A stretch of DNA of 64,000 nt from JACMLD01 sp044227095 (GTDB lineage: Bacteria; Bacteroidota; Bacteroidia; Chitinophagales; Chitinophagaceae): contig JBGAFV010000001.1 in NCBI GenBank assembly GCA_044227095.1, forward strand, positions 992,001 through 1,056,000. Direction: 5' to 3'. The notes below the pieces were generated by a model that was not told the origin of the DNA, ran no database searches, and saw only the letters and a program-made list of their open reading frames with translations. Position 1 is the stretch's first letter. Each line of letters begins with the position of its first letter. Below, piece by piece: positions 40,561-50,019 of this stretch. Both the position numbers and the translations under genes were made by a program.

Positions 40561-41244
40561 ATGAAAAGAGAAATTATTATTACAACAGATGGTTCGCATA
40601 GCATTGCTATTCCTGAAATGGGAGTGACGTATCATTCTTCTCACGGCGCTATACAGGAATCGATGCATGTTTTTATACAATCAGGATTGCGTTATTTCAA
40701 CGGGAAAAACGGCAGCCATATTGCGTTGTCGGTTTTTGAAATGGGTTTGGGAACCGGGCTTAATGCTTTATTAACTTTAGCAGAAGCAGAAAAAAGCAAA
40801 CAGAAGATTTATTACGAAGCAATAGAAACACACCCGCTTGAACCAAACATCATTGCAGCCCTAAATTATTGCGAACAATTGCAAAGACCAGACCTGGAAA
40901 CCTTTTTTAAGCAGTTGCACGAGTGTGCGTGGGATACCGTTATAGACATTACTCCTCATTTTAGTTTTATAAAGAAAAAAATAAGCCTTACTGATTATTC
41001 TGCAGATCAACAGTTCAATATAATATACTTTGATGCTTTTGCGCCAGATATACAGCCCGATTTATGGACAGTAGCTGCTTTTAAAAAACTGTATGCCGCT
41101 ATGCAAAATGGTAGTGTGCTTACTACCTATTGTTCAAAATCTATTGTACGCAAAGCCATGGCAGAAGCGGGGCTAATAGTCGAGAAGATTCCCGGCCCGC
41201 CGCATAAAAGAGAAATGGTCCGTGCGGTTAAAATTGAACGTTGA
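40561..41244 (+). CDS. mnmD: tRNA (mnm5s2U34)-methyltransferase MnmD
   Basis: A 227-residue stand-alone version of the MnmC methyltransferase domain, as is typical for non-proteobacterial lineages. Motif I is FEMGLGTGLNALLTL, preceded by the family opening DGSHSIAIPEMGVTYHSSHG. IIYFDAFAPDIQPDLWT and TYCSKSIVRKAM complete the pattern. It methylates the 5-aminomethyl group of U34 in tRNA. No oxidase domain (MnmC1) is fused. Confidence 0.92.
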   Translation: MKREIIITTDGSHSIAIPEMGVTYHSSHGAIQESMHVFIQSGLRYFNGKNGSHIALSVFEMGLGTGLNALLTLAEAEKSKQKIYYEAIETHPLEPNIIAALNYCEQLQRPDLETFFKQLHECAWDTVIDITPHFSFIKKKISLTDYSADQQFNIIYFDAFAPDIQPDLWTVAAFKKLYAAMQNGSVLTTYCSKSIVRKAMAEAGLIVEKIPGPPHKREMVRAVKIER

Positions 41245-41273
41245 TTTTTTTATGTTTTATTTTATTAAAGCAA

Positions 41274-41320
41274 AATCTGCGAATCTGCGGCAGAAATTTT
41301 TGGCCGCAGATTCGCAGATT
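41274..41320. repeat. perfect 18-bp inverted repeat, ATCTGCG family
   Basis: AATCTGCGAATCTGCGGC and its exact inverse lie 11 bases apart, between mnmD and the convergent amidohydrolase gene, and could act as a terminator. Related units occur near 13626-13678. Just beyond, AAAAAAATCAGCGTTCTA (about 41382-41399) is another dispersed unit abutting the amidohydrolase stop. Confidence 0.72.
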
Positions 41321-41399
41321 ATTACCATCATTGCAATAACGTGAGCCTATAAAATCAAATTATACTAATCTTAATCATTATAAAAAAATCAGCGTTCTA

Positions 41400-42983
41400 T
41401 TATTGTAATCCCGCCTGTGTAATCTTAAAGCCTGTCTTCGCTTTTTCATCTGCTACCATTTTCTTTACATCGGCCAGCAATTTTTTAGCATCATACACAA
41501 TACCATCTTTTACAGTATAGCTAACGCCGCCACGTCTTACTACTTCATTCTTTTCATTCAACCCAATTGTACCTGTACCGTACAATACTGCAAGGTTCTC
41601 CAGCGGATTTGCGTCTACAATTACAAAATCTGCCAGCTTACCCACTTCCACACTTCCCAAATCTTTTTCCATACCTAATGCCTGCGCACCATACAATGTA
41701 GCACTGCGTATTACTTCCAGCGGATGAAAGCCCGACTCACGCAGCAATTCAAGCTCCCTCACATAAGAAAACCCATAGAGTTCGTAAATAAAACCTGCAT
41801 CCGTTCCTACTGTAACTCTTCCACCACGATTTTTATATTCATTAATAAAAGTCATCCAGAGTTTATAATTCTCTTTCCAGCTTACTTCCTGTTCTGTTCC
41901 CCAGTTTAGCCAGTAAGATCCATGAGATACACGGCTTGGTTCGTAAAACTTCCAGAGTTTAGGCATGGTATAATCTTCGTGCCACTCTGCACGCCTTGCA
42001 CGCATCAGGTCGCGGTTGGCTTCATAAATTTCAAAAGTAGGATCGAGTGTATAATCAAGAGAAATCAGTTCATTCATTACTTTGTTCCAATGCTCACTGT
42101 AAGGCTTAGCTGCTTGTTTCCATAAACGGCCTGCTTCTTCAAAACGGTTTTGTTCATTGGCATAATTATAATTAAGCGGATAGTTCTGAATTGTTTTGTC
42201 TTCAAACAATGCTTCGGGCAATCCATACCAATGCTCCATAGATGTCATGCCGGCCCTTGCACTGTTTAATACATTCCATCTTGCAACACCCATTTGGGCA
42301 TGATGACAACAAGAGCGCAAACCCAGTCTTTTGTTTTCTTCAATAGCAGCTTTCATTATTTCCGGGGCAGCGCCAAAAAATTTAATACCATCGGCCCCTT
42401 TCTTTTGATTTTCTCTTACCCATGCAATAGCCTGTTCTGGTGTAGCAATTGGATCTTTGCTGCCTTGTCCAAAAACAGTGTAGGCTTTAAGGCGTGGTGC
42501 GGTAATGGTATTCAGTTCGCTTTTCTTTTTTTGATCCAGCACCCAATCAAGGCCATTCATAGATCCCGGATCACGAACTGTAGTTACACCATGCGCCATC
42601 CATAATTTAAAAACATATTCTGCATCTGCGCCCTGTGCTTCCCCACCAATATGTCCATGCATATCTATAAACCCGGGCATTAAATACATTCCTTCGCAAT
42701 TAAGTTCTTTACCGCCAGCAGCAAGTTTTGGGCGACGTGCAGCATTAATAGCAACACCGGGTGCACCAACGTTTACAATATCTTTAATGCGGTTTTTCTC
42801 TACCACTATATCTACCGGTCCAGTAGCGGGGGCACCAGTTCCATCAATCATAATAACTCCTCTAATGATGAGTTGTGGCCAGGGGCCATCACCTTCATTA
42901 CGGTCGGGGGCTTTTTTAACTTGTGCATTAAGAAATACAAATGAAATTACAATGCAGTGCAGCAGCAGTAAATGTTTTCTCAT
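41400..42983 (-). CDS. secreted metal-dependent amidohydrolase
   Basis: A 527-residue protein with a signal peptide (MRKHLLLLHCIVISFVFLNA, cleavage after NAQ). The amidohydrolase motifs are present: MPGFIDMHGHIGG (HxH), CCHHAQMG and TSMEHWYG for later His ligands, and VTVGTDAGF for the Asp ligand. LADFVIVDANPLENL closes the beta-sandwich. Imidazolonepropionase and prolidase-like relatives hydrolyse cyclic amides or dipeptides; the substrate is unknown. The 5' flank is a MITE-like element. Confidence 0.9.
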   Translation of the reverse strand: MRKHLLLLHCIVISFVFLNAQVKKAPDRNEGDGPWPQLIIRGVIMIDGTGAPATGPVDIVVEKNRIKDIVNVGAPGVAINAARRPKLAAGGKELNCEGMYLMPGFIDMHGHIGGEAQGADAEYVFKLWMAHGVTTVRDPGSMNGLDWVLDQKKKSELNTITAPRLKAYTVFGQGSKDPIATPEQAIAWVRENQKKGADGIKFFGAAPEIMKAAIEENKRLGLRSCCHHAQMGVARWNVLNSARAGMTSMEHWYGLPEALFEDKTIQNYPLNYNYANEQNRFEEAGRLWKQAAKPYSEHWNKVMNELISLDYTLDPTFEIYEANRDLMRARRAEWHEDYTMPKLWKFYEPSRVSHGSYWLNWGTEQEVSWKENYKLWMTFINEYKNRGGRVTVGTDAGFIYELYGFSYVRELELLRESGFHPLEVIRSATLYGAQALGMEKDLGSVEVGKLADFVIVDANPLENLAVLYGTGTIGLNEKNEVVRRGGVSYTVKDGIVYDAKKLLADVKKMVADEKAKTGFKITQAGLQ

Positions 42984-43022
42984 GAAGCAATTATTTTAGG
43001 TGAAAACAAGTTAGTGAAAATT

Positions 43023-43312
43023 CCTCACCCCCGTCCCCTCTCCGGCTATGCGTGAGAGGGGTGCCTCTCCGTGATATTGATTATTAATACAGTCTTATTG
43101 CCGAATGTTTTTACTAGGATTAAAAGCAGTTTTTAAACCAGCAGTAAAGCATAGTTGAACATCGTTGCGTCGCACACTTGTACGGCATAGCATAGAGAGG
43201 CTGTGCTATATTTTTTAAACCCACACACAAGAACCAACTGCCAGTAATTTATAAAGCGTAATGCGGAGAGGCGCCCCTCTCCATTGCAAATGGAGAGGGG
43301 ACGGGGGTGAGG
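43023..43312. repeat. MITE-like element A2 (290 bp)
   Basis: The ends match element A1: left CCTCACCCCCGTCCCCTCTC, right GGAGAGGCGCCCCTCTCCAT followed by TGCAAATGGAGAGGGG and ACGGGGGTGAGG. The interior includes ACAGTCTTATTG (A1 has GCAGTCTTAAGG). It also includes GTTGCGTCGCACACTTGTAC (43164-43183), whose exact inverse is at 58853-58872. It ends 2 bases before the cysS stop codon. Confidence 0.78.
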
Positions 43313-43314
43313 TG

Positions 43315-44808
43315 TTATGAAAAAGAGATGCTTACATTGCCATCCTTTTCATCTTTTAGTAAAATACCAAGTTGCACCAATTGGTTGCGGATACTATCGC
43401 TGGTAGCATAATCTTTTCTTGCTTTGGCTTCTTTGCGCATAGTAATCAGCAATTGTAATACGCCATTCAATTTTCCATCGTCTTGTTGCTGTTCGCTCTT
43501 AAGACCAAAAATATTTTCAAGATAGTTTTTAAAATAAGTAAGCAACAGTTGCACTGTGTTTGAACTTAACTCATTCGCTTTTATCAATCCTTCTTTTAAT
43601 GAATTAATAGTTGGAACAAGTTCAAACATATTAGCAAGTGCTTTGGCTGTGTTAAAGTCATCGTTCATGCTATCATCCATATCTGCCAATAGTTTCAATA
43701 CAGATGCTTCAAGTTCTTTATTGCCTGCTGTTGCATTTTCTGCAGGTGTAAATTTCTGCAGCGTTTCATAAGCTTCCCATAAACGTTTAAAACCTTTTTC
43801 TGCAGCCTGCAATGCTTCGTTGCTAAAATCTAGTGTACTGCGATAATGCGTTTGCATCATAAAAAAGCGAACAGTCATTGGGCTATACGCTTTTTCCAGC
43901 AATGGATGATTACCGGAAAATAATTCTTCAGGCAAAAAACCATTGCCTGCACTCTTGCTCATGCGTGTACCATTTACCGTTAGCATATTGGTATGCATCC
44001 AGTAACGGGCAGGGTTCACATGGTTGCATGCCTGCGATTGTGCAATTTCGTTAGTATGATGTGTTGCTGCAAGATCCATTCCGCCACCGTGTATATCAAA
44101 CTCATTGCCTAGGTATTTCTTACTCATGGCAGAGCATTCTATATGCCAGCCGGGAAAACCCATTCCCCAGGGCGATGGCCATTGCATTAAATGTTCTGGC
44201 TTTGCTTTTATCCATAAAGCAAAATCAAGCCTTCCCTTTTTCTCATCCTGTCCGCCAAGTTCCCTTGTATTTTCTAACAGGTCTTCCAACTTGCGATTGG
44301 TAAGAATACCGTAAGGTTGTTCCAAACTATATTTCTCTACATCAAAATAAACTGTACCATTTACTTCATATGCGTAACCATTGGCCAATATTTTTTTTAT
44401 CATTTCTATCTGCTCTGCTATATGGCCAGTAGCAGTTGGTTCTATGTTTGGTGGAAGCGTATTAAACAATTGCAGTACTTTATGAAAACCCAAAGTATAG
44501 CGTTGTACTATTTCCATAGGTTCCAGTTGCTCAAGCCTTGCTTTCTTTGAGAACTTATCATCGCCTTCATCCATATCACCTTCAAGATGTCCGGCATCTG
44601 TTATATTGCGCACATACCTAACCTTATAACCAAGGTGCAGCATGTAGCGATAGATCATATCGAAAGAAATAAAAGTGCGGCAATTGCCTAAATGTACATC
44701 ACTATAAACAGTTGGACCGCATACATAAATGCCTACATGACCGGGTGTAATCGGAACAAAAATTTCTTTCTTGCGGCTAATGGTATTATAAAGTGATAAC
44801 TGCGACAT
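43315..44808 (-). CDS. cysS: cysteinyl-tRNA synthetase
   Basis: A 497-residue class I synthetase. The HIGH motif is HLGN in YSDVHLGNCRT, with the zinc Cys in VCGPTVY. FPGWHIECSAMS and HGGGMDLAATHHTNEIAQ carry the other zinc ligands. The KMSKS-type motif is TRMSKSAGNG. The C-terminal helical domain includes DSMNDDFNTAKAL and DYATSDSIRNQL. TACTTTTG upstream (44844-44837, minus strand) could be a -7 box. Confidence 0.97.
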   Translation of the reverse strand: MSQLSLYNTISRKKEIFVPITPGHVGIYVCGPTVYSDVHLGNCRTFISFDMIYRYMLHLGYKVRYVRNITDAGHLEGDMDEGDDKFSKKARLEQLEPMEIVQRYTLGFHKVLQLFNTLPPNIEPTATGHIAEQIEMIKKILANGYAYEVNGTVYFDVEKYSLEQPYGILTNRKLEDLLENTRELGGQDEKKGRLDFALWIKAKPEHLMQWPSPWGMGFPGWHIECSAMSKKYLGNEFDIHGGGMDLAATHHTNEIAQSQACNHVNPARYWMHTNMLTVNGTRMSKSAGNGFLPEELFSGNHPLLEKAYSPMTVRFFMMQTHYRSTLDFSNEALQAAEKGFKRLWEAYETLQKFTPAENATAGNKELEASVLKLLADMDDSMNDDFNTAKALANMFELVPTINSLKEGLIKANELSSNTVQLLLTYFKNYLENIFGLKSEQQQDDGKLNGVLQLLITMRKEAKARKDYATSDSIRNQLVQLGILLKDEKDGNVSISFS

Positions 44809-44852
44809 ATTTCTTTTTTGTTAGGGGCACGGTTTGCAAAAGTAATGAAAAG

Positions 44853-44926
44853 GTAGAAGGTTTAGGGCTTAAGCTAAAAGGTAGAAAGCATGCGTCCTTA
44901 AACCCTACACCTTTAACCCTTCACGG
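44853..44926. repeat. GGTTTAGGG/CCCTAAACC palindromic repeat, copy 1
   Basis: AGGTAGAAGGTTTAGGGCTT, then an inverse half CCTTAAACCCTACACCTTTA. The 3' edge (CCCTTCAC) supplies the stop codon of the following minus-strand gene. Other copies are at about 51610, 52058 and 53648. Confidence 0.65.
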
Positions 44927-46051
44927 TAATTTGATATCAGCAACCAACGGATAATGATCAGAATATTTAAGCTTTGTTTTTTTACATTGAAGCACATCAA
45001 TTTTGTTACTGGTAAGAATATAATCTATACGCAGGGTAGGCGATAGCGACGCAAAAGTTCTGCCTATTCCAAAACCTTTTTCCAGGAATGCATCATTATC
45101 ATCCCCTCTTACTTTGGCATAGGTAAAAGAATTGGGCACATCATTAAAATCTCCGCAAAGTATAGTTGGATAAGGACTGATGTCTTTTTCCCTTCTTACC
45201 AGTTCTGCCTGTTTGCTTCTTAAATAATAACCCATCCTGAATTTCTTTAGCACGCCTTTCGATTTATTTACGGCATCGTTTTCTCCTTTGGCAAGAGAAC
45301 CAATAACATTGTAATCATTACCACCAAAACGCAGCGATTGCAAATGCGTAGCAAAAACCCTGATGCGTTTTCCATTTACATCTATATCTGCATGTACAAG
45401 GCTTTCGGCTGCTCTTAATGAATCCGGACCCGAATAGCGAAGCCTTAATGTATCAATAATTGGGTATTTGGAAAAGATGATTACGCCATGCTCGTACACA
45501 CCATCCCAACGGCGATGGTCACGTGCAAAAAAGTAATAAGGATATTTTAAAATGTTTTTGAAGTAAGGTATGTTTTCATCAAACTCCTGCGGGTTGTTAG
45601 ATTCAAGAAATTCTTCCATACAAAGCACATCGGGGTTCATTGTTTTTATAAAATCGAGTATGGGTTGGCGGTAGGTGCCGCCGGGTCGTTTAGGGTTCAT
45701 TTGGTCAAGCCTGGATACATTCCATTGCATTACCCGCAATGCGCCTGCCGGTTTTTCTACTGAAAAAAAACTGAAGGGGTGCAATGCAAACATTTTGTGT
45801 ACCTGGCCCCAGCCAATAATAAGTGCTGCCAGCGAAAGAAAAGCCCAACGGCTTTTACGTATCCACCAGAATAAAATAAACAACAATAAAACCAACACTA
45901 TAAATGGAAAACCAACACCCAGCACTGCAATGTACCAGTACTTAACCGGAGATAAAAAAACCGTGCAGCATGCTAAGAGGAAAACAATAACCGCTGCTAT
46001 GTTAGCTGTAATAAATACTTTTTTGGAAATTTTACGTAAGATGCCGGCCAT
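44921..46051 (-). CDS. membrane protein with endonuclease/exonuclease/phosphatase domain
   Basis: A 376-residue protein. Three hydrophobic segments lie in residues 10-85. The EEP domain starts near residue 105 (LRVMQWNVSRLDQMNP), with catalytic Glu in VLCMEEFLES, Asp/Asn in CGDFNDVPNS and the terminal SDHYPLVADI. The fold serves DNases and lipid or sugar phosphodiesterases; with a membrane anchor, an envelope substrate is plausible. It is the last gene of a minus-strand set with two rhomboid genes (8-base gap). The stop codon lies in a dispersed repeat. Confidence 0.87.
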   Translation of the reverse strand: MAGILRKISKKVFITANIAAVIVFLLACCTVFLSPVKYWYIAVLGVGFPFIVLVLLLFILFWWIRKSRWAFLSLAALIIGWGQVHKMFALHPFSFFSVEKPAGALRVMQWNVSRLDQMNPKRPGGTYRQPILDFIKTMNPDVLCMEEFLESNNPQEFDENIPYFKNILKYPYYFFARDHRRWDGVYEHGVIIFSKYPIIDTLRLRYSGPDSLRAAESLVHADIDVNGKRIRVFATHLQSLRFGGNDYNVIGSLAKGENDAVNKSKGVLKKFRMGYYLRSKQAELVRREKDISPYPTILCGDFNDVPNSFTYAKVRGDDNDAFLEKGFGIGRTFASLSPTLRIDYILTSNKIDVLQCKKTKLKYSDHYPLVADIKLP

Positions 46052-46059
46052 GCCTAAAA

Positions 46060-46983
46060 TTACAAATCATCTTCTGATGAAGCTCGGCGAAGAATATCTT
46101 TTTCTTCGTCGGTTAGCAAATGATATCCTTCTGTATTGATCTTGTCCAGTATTTCATCAATGCGCTTTTGGGTAACGTTTGGTATGCGCTTGTAAGGATG
46201 CGTGCCGTGTACTTTATAAAAAAATTCGTCTTTGGTATTTGTGCTCCTGTTTTTTTTGTTAGGATTGAAAAGATCATTGAACCAGTTAAAAAAGTTATTC
46301 ATGCCAATGCTCCAATCCCTTCCTTTTCTAAGTTGAAAAATGAACAGGAAACCGGTAGCAGCACCGGCAATATGAGCAGCATATTTACCGGGGTCTCCCA
46401 GGGGTATTGACAAAATATCTATAATTACAAAAGCAACTGTAACTACCCAAAGCGGGATGCCCCCATTTATCATAGGAAAGAAACGATAATCGGGCTTAAC
46501 AGTGGTAGTAGCAATGGCTACCGCCATAAGAGCGGCATTGGGGCCAAACAACGTGGCTACAGGCAAAGATGGCTGCAGCGCAGGAACGATGTTATAGGTG
46601 AGCACGTAAAAAAATACACCTGCAAGGCCACCATAAATATAAATAGGGATTAATCTCTTATTGCCAGTAAGATCCTGCAGCACATATCCAAACACTGCCA
46701 GCCAGAACATAGCGGGCAGCACTGCCCAAACATTGTCGTGCACAAACATGCTGGTAATAATTGTCCATGGCTTTGATGTAAGTTTACTTACATCTGCAGG
46801 AAGAATAAACCAGTTGAAAATGTTTTTGCGATAAGCATCCAGGTTCAGATCAGACATCTGGTAAATAACAAAGATGAACTTGAGCAATACAAAAAGCATT
46901 GCGTTTATGGCAAACAGCATGACCAGGCTGTTATTGCTTTGCCCCAGTAAAACCCTGCTTGTTCTTTCTTCTTTAACGGTCAT
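46060..46983 (-). CDS. rhomboid-family membrane protein lacking the catalytic serine, with C-terminal DUF6576-like tail
   Basis: A 307-residue rhomboid-fold protein with about six membrane segments. At the place of the active-site GxSG motif the sequence reads LFGPNAALMA, so Ser is replaced by Asn, while the His region AAHIAGAATG is kept. It should therefore be proteolytically inactive (iRhom/derlin-like). The cytoplasmic tail ends with a helical motif (TQKRIDEILDKINTEGYHLL, then DEEKDILRRAS) frequent in Bacteroidota rhomboids. It lies 63 bases downstream of an apparently active rhomboid gene. Confidence 0.85.
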   Translation of the reverse strand: MTVKEERTSRVLLGQSNNSLVMLFAINAMLFVLLKFIFVIYQMSDLNLDAYRKNIFNWFILPADVSKLTSKPWTIITSMFVHDNVWAVLPAMFWLAVFGYVLQDLTGNKRLIPIYIYGGLAGVFFYVLTYNIVPALQPSLPVATLFGPNAALMAVAIATTTVKPDYRFFPMINGGIPLWVVTVAFVIIDILSIPLGDPGKYAAHIAGAATGFLFIFQLRKGRDWSIGMNNFFNWFNDLFNPNKKNRSTNTKDEFFYKVHGTHPYKRIPNVTQKRIDEILDKINTEGYHLLTDEEKDILRRASSEDDL

Positions 46984-47046
46984 AATACAATGAACTGGTT
47001 GGTTTGCACTTTTATTACAAATAAAGGGTGCTTAATGTTTATATAA

Positions 47047-47664
47047 TTAGTAGAAGTTTTTGCGGTTGTTTTTATTCCAGAAAATAACAATAATTAAGCC
47101 TGCCAATGCACCGCCAAGGTGCGCCCAGTGCGCAACACCATCGCTTGTACTGGAAAAACCCCCAAATAAGTCAAGTAAAACAAAACCGGGTATAACATAC
47201 TTGGCTTTTATAGGTATAGGAATAAACATGATAAATAACTCTGTATTTGGAAACAAATAAGCAAAAGCTGCTGCAAGTCCCATTATTGCGCCAGACGCAC
47301 CAACTGCATAACCCTCAGTTTGAAATAATAATTGAACTACTCCTGCCAATATGCCACAAACTATATAAAAGAAAAGGAAGCGCTTGCTACCCCAAAAATT
47401 TTCCAACGTACTACCAAACGTCCACAACGCAAGCATATTAAACAATATGTGGCTAAAACCTCCATGAAGAAATTGATAGGTTATCAATTGCCATCCTTTA
47501 AAATACCCGGTTCCTACAGCCCACAACGCTGTCCATTCCTCTATCCGAATACCTTGTTGTTCAAATACAAATTGTGCAAGAAAAACAAGTCCATTTATGA
47601 TCAATAAATTTTTTACTACTGGGGGCGTTGATCCAAATCCTCCGCCATAACCATAATTCGCCAT
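47047..47664 (-). CDS. rhomboid family intramembrane serine protease
   Basis: A 205-residue six-helix rhomboid. It keeps the catalytic Ser in VGASGAIMGL and the His in AHWAHLGGALAG, as well as the helix-2 motif LHGGFSHILFNMLALW. It should cleave transmembrane segments of membrane proteins. The glycine-rich N-terminus (GYGGGFGST) is short and cytoplasmic. A promoter match lies about 35 bases upstream, and it heads the unit with the degenerate rhomboid and the EEP protein. Confidence 0.93.
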   Translation of the reverse strand: MANYGYGGGFGSTPPVVKNLLIINGLVFLAQFVFEQQGIRIEEWTALWAVGTGYFKGWQLITYQFLHGGFSHILFNMLALWTFGSTLENFWGSKRFLFFYIVCGILAGVVQLLFQTEGYAVGASGAIMGLAAAFAYLFPNTELFIMFIPIPIKAKYVIPGFVLLDLFGGFSSTSDGVAHWAHLGGALAGLIIVIFWNKNNRKNFY

Positions 47665-47698
47665 CTTATTGCTTTTTTTAAGTGCCTTTAATTTCCGC

Positions 47699-47706
47699 CA
47701 AAGATA
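47699..47706 (-). promoter_or_regulatory. -7 box for rhomboid operon
   Basis: TATCTTTG on the minus strand, 34 bases before the rhomboid ATG; no strong -33 box is seen. Confidence 0.42.
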
Positions 47707-47751
47707 ACCTTCCCTGCCGTATTGTTTTAAAAACGATTGGTAAGTTAGTGT

Positions 47752-47790
47752 AAAAAATAACCGCCTGTTGTATCACAATTACAAGCGGTT
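47752..47790 (-). terminator. terminator after ABC transporter genes
   Basis: The minus-strand stem AACCGC..GCGGTT, with extended pairing TGTA/TACA inside, is followed by TTATTTTTTA. It separates the ABC unit from the rhomboid unit. Confidence 0.7.
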
Positions 47791-47829
47791 TTTGTTTACT
47801 GTAAATATTTGTATTGAATGCGGCCGGTT

Positions 47830-48525
47830 CTACACCTTAAAATAATCTTCCAGTTCGCTGAGGGTATCTTCGTTGGTATGCAGGTCTTTGATAATTAAAC
47901 CTTTTTCCATCAGCAATATGCGGGTAGACACATCGGTTACATGGTTTAGATCGTGACTGCTTATGAATATAGTCATGCGGCGTTGTGCATGCATTTCCTT
48001 CAGCATTTTTATAAGGCGCAATTGCGTAGTAGGATCAAGATTTGCAAATGGTTCGTCAAGCAATAACACTTCGGGGTTTTGCAAAAGACAACCGGCAATG
48101 CCTACTTTAAACTGGTTTCCTTTAGATAATTCGCGAATGTATTTTCCGCTTTTTAAAACGGCACCGTCAAAAAAGGTTTCAAAGTTTTTAAGAAATTCAT
48201 CCACATCTGCTTTAGAGCGATTATTGAGTTTGCCCACAAAATAAAAATATTCTTCCGGCGTAAGGTAATCAATCAAAAAACCTTCATCAAGATAAGCTGC
48301 TGTATAAGGCTTCCATGCTTCTGTTTCAGCTACATTTTTTTCTTTAGAAAATATTTCACCGCGGTCGGCCTTAATAAGATCCAGCAACAACCGGAAGAAA
48401 GTTGTTTTGCCTGCGCCATTATTACCAACAAGGCCTATTATTTCTCCTTCGTTTATTTGCAATGCACCAATATCAACCACAATTTTACCGGCATATGCTT
48501 TTGCAAGATTATTTACTGTAATCAT
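47830..48525 (-). CDS. ABC transporter ATP-binding protein
   Basis: A 231-residue ABC ATPase. Walker A is GNNGAGKTTFF, the signature loop is the divergent LSKGNQFKVGI, Walker B is VLLLDEPFANLDP, and the switch His is in SSHDLNH. It is in the same transcript as the membrane partner encoded just upstream (5-base gap). Together they form an exporter of unknown cargo; the pairing with a DUF5687 membrane protein is common in Bacteroidota. Confidence 0.93.
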   Translation of the reverse strand: MITVNNLAKAYAGKIVVDIGALQINEGEIIGLVGNNGAGKTTFFRLLLDLIKADRGEIFSKEKNVAETEAWKPYTAAYLDEGFLIDYLTPEEYFYFVGKLNNRSKADVDEFLKNFETFFDGAVLKSGKYIRELSKGNQFKVGIAGCLLQNPEVLLLDEPFANLDPTTQLRLIKMLKEMHAQRRMTIFISSHDLNHVTDVSTRILLMEKGLIIKDLHTNEDTLSELEDYFKV

Positions 48526-48530
48526 AATTT

Positions 48531-50006
48531 TTATTTTTCCCTGAAGCCTGTAAGTATTTTGTATTTGCGTTTTAAAAATTCTTTTGTCAAAATATCAATC
48601 CACCAATCCTGCAATAAAAAACTAATTATGCCCAATACTGCAATGGCAGCAATACCTACCCATACATTAGCTAAATAATATAGTGGCACATACACTATAA
48701 ATGGAACTATTATAATAACAAGTGAGTATAGCCATTTTTCGGCGCCCATACCCTGGTAATTAAATGCAGCACCTTTGCCAATATCAATTGCTTTATAGCT
48801 GTAAGTAGCAAAATATACAGAAACCACAGAATTGATTCCGATATTATAACAGTAAGCTGCTAGTTGTATTGGCAACAATTTCCAGGTCATTAACCCATAC
48901 AAAGAGCTAATCAGTAACGCAACTGTACTAACTGCAGTAAACAATACAAATTTACTTTTGATGTATGTTTTTACGTTGAGGTTGCCTGCCATTAATCCAT
49001 CAAAATGTGCACTTTGCCATGCAAATAAAAACTGTCCGTAGTTGATAATAAATATGCCGGTTATAAAAATAGCGCCGAATAATAAAAAGCCCCATTGGTT
49101 ATTGGCTATGTATTGTTTTTGGTACATAACAAATCCATAGAAAAGAAACATCAGGCTTATCATAGCAACTGAACGTGGCCGTTTATTGCGCAAGATCATT
49201 TTTATATCCAGTGCTATTAATTCTCCTACTGCGCCAAACCTGTGTAAAAAATTATAGTCTGTACCTTCTTTTCTTTTACTCTTTGCAACAATATCTTCAA
49301 GAAACAAGTTGTTGTAAAGAAACCTGTAATTGTTTATATACGCTGCAACAGCCATAGCCATTGGCAGTAAACAAAAGAATGGATAATTGAGAATGCTGCT
49401 GAAAATAAAAACGGATGCATTGCGCAAAGAAAAAATATGAAAGTAATCAGCTGCTGCAAAGCTGCCAATAACCCCAAAAAATATAACATACCACCAACTG
49501 TTTACAATACTTTTTCTCTTTACATACAGAATAATAAAATGATTAAACAAAGTAAGTGAGCATACACCTACAATAAATGCAAAAGCAACAAACCTCCCAT
49601 ACACAGGTACAATAGCAGTAATGGTAAATGGAACAAACAACGGCAGCGGTACAAAATTGATAATGCCGATCATCGAGCGGACATTTAAGAAACCAATTAA
49701 CTGCCTGCGTTTTATATTTTGCACCAGGTAGGGTTGAATGGTGAGCGCAGGCAGGTCTTGCATCATAAACCTGAACATGATATCAAATAGGAAGTAGTAT
49801 AATATAAAGCCGCAGAAAATTTTGATAATATCCTGTCCGGGAAATTGCTCTTTTAAAATTTTGTGCAGCAAAAAACCAAGTCCTGCTACAGAAAGAAATA
49901 AGTAAATAGCAATAAAGCCGATAAAAATCTGGATGGCAAGGCTTTTGCCTGCATTGCGGCTTCTCCAGAAAGATTTCCATTGGTGGCTCAGTAATAATTT
50001 AATCAC
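48531..50006 (-). CDS. DUF5687 family ABC transporter permease
   Basis: A 491-residue integral membrane protein with about 12 hydrophobic segments. The opening MIKLLLSHQWKSFWRSRNAG is characteristic of DUF5687, a Bacteroidota-specific group coupled to ABC ATPases. The gene is directly upstream of the ATPase gene. No extracytoplasmic domain is obvious. The transported substrate cannot be deduced. Confidence 0.85.
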   Translation of the reverse strand: MIKLLLSHQWKSFWRSRNAGKSLAIQIFIGFIAIYLFLSVAGLGFLLHKILKEQFPGQDIIKIFCGFILYYFLFDIMFRFMMQDLPALTIQPYLVQNIKRRQLIGFLNVRSMIGIINFVPLPLFVPFTITAIVPVYGRFVAFAFIVGVCSLTLFNHFIILYVKRKSIVNSWWYVIFFGVIGSFAAADYFHIFSLRNASVFIFSSILNYPFFCLLPMAMAVAAYINNYRFLYNNLFLEDIVAKSKRKEGTDYNFLHRFGAVGELIALDIKMILRNKRPRSVAMISLMFLFYGFVMYQKQYIANNQWGFLLFGAIFITGIFIINYGQFLFAWQSAHFDGLMAGNLNVKTYIKSKFVLFTAVSTVALLISSLYGLMTWKLLPIQLAAYCYNIGINSVVSVYFATYSYKAIDIGKGAAFNYQGMGAEKWLYSLVIIIVPFIVYVPLYYLANVWVGIAAIAVLGIISFLLQDWWIDILTKEFLKRKYKILTGFREK

Positions 50007-50019
50007 ACAAATAAGATTT

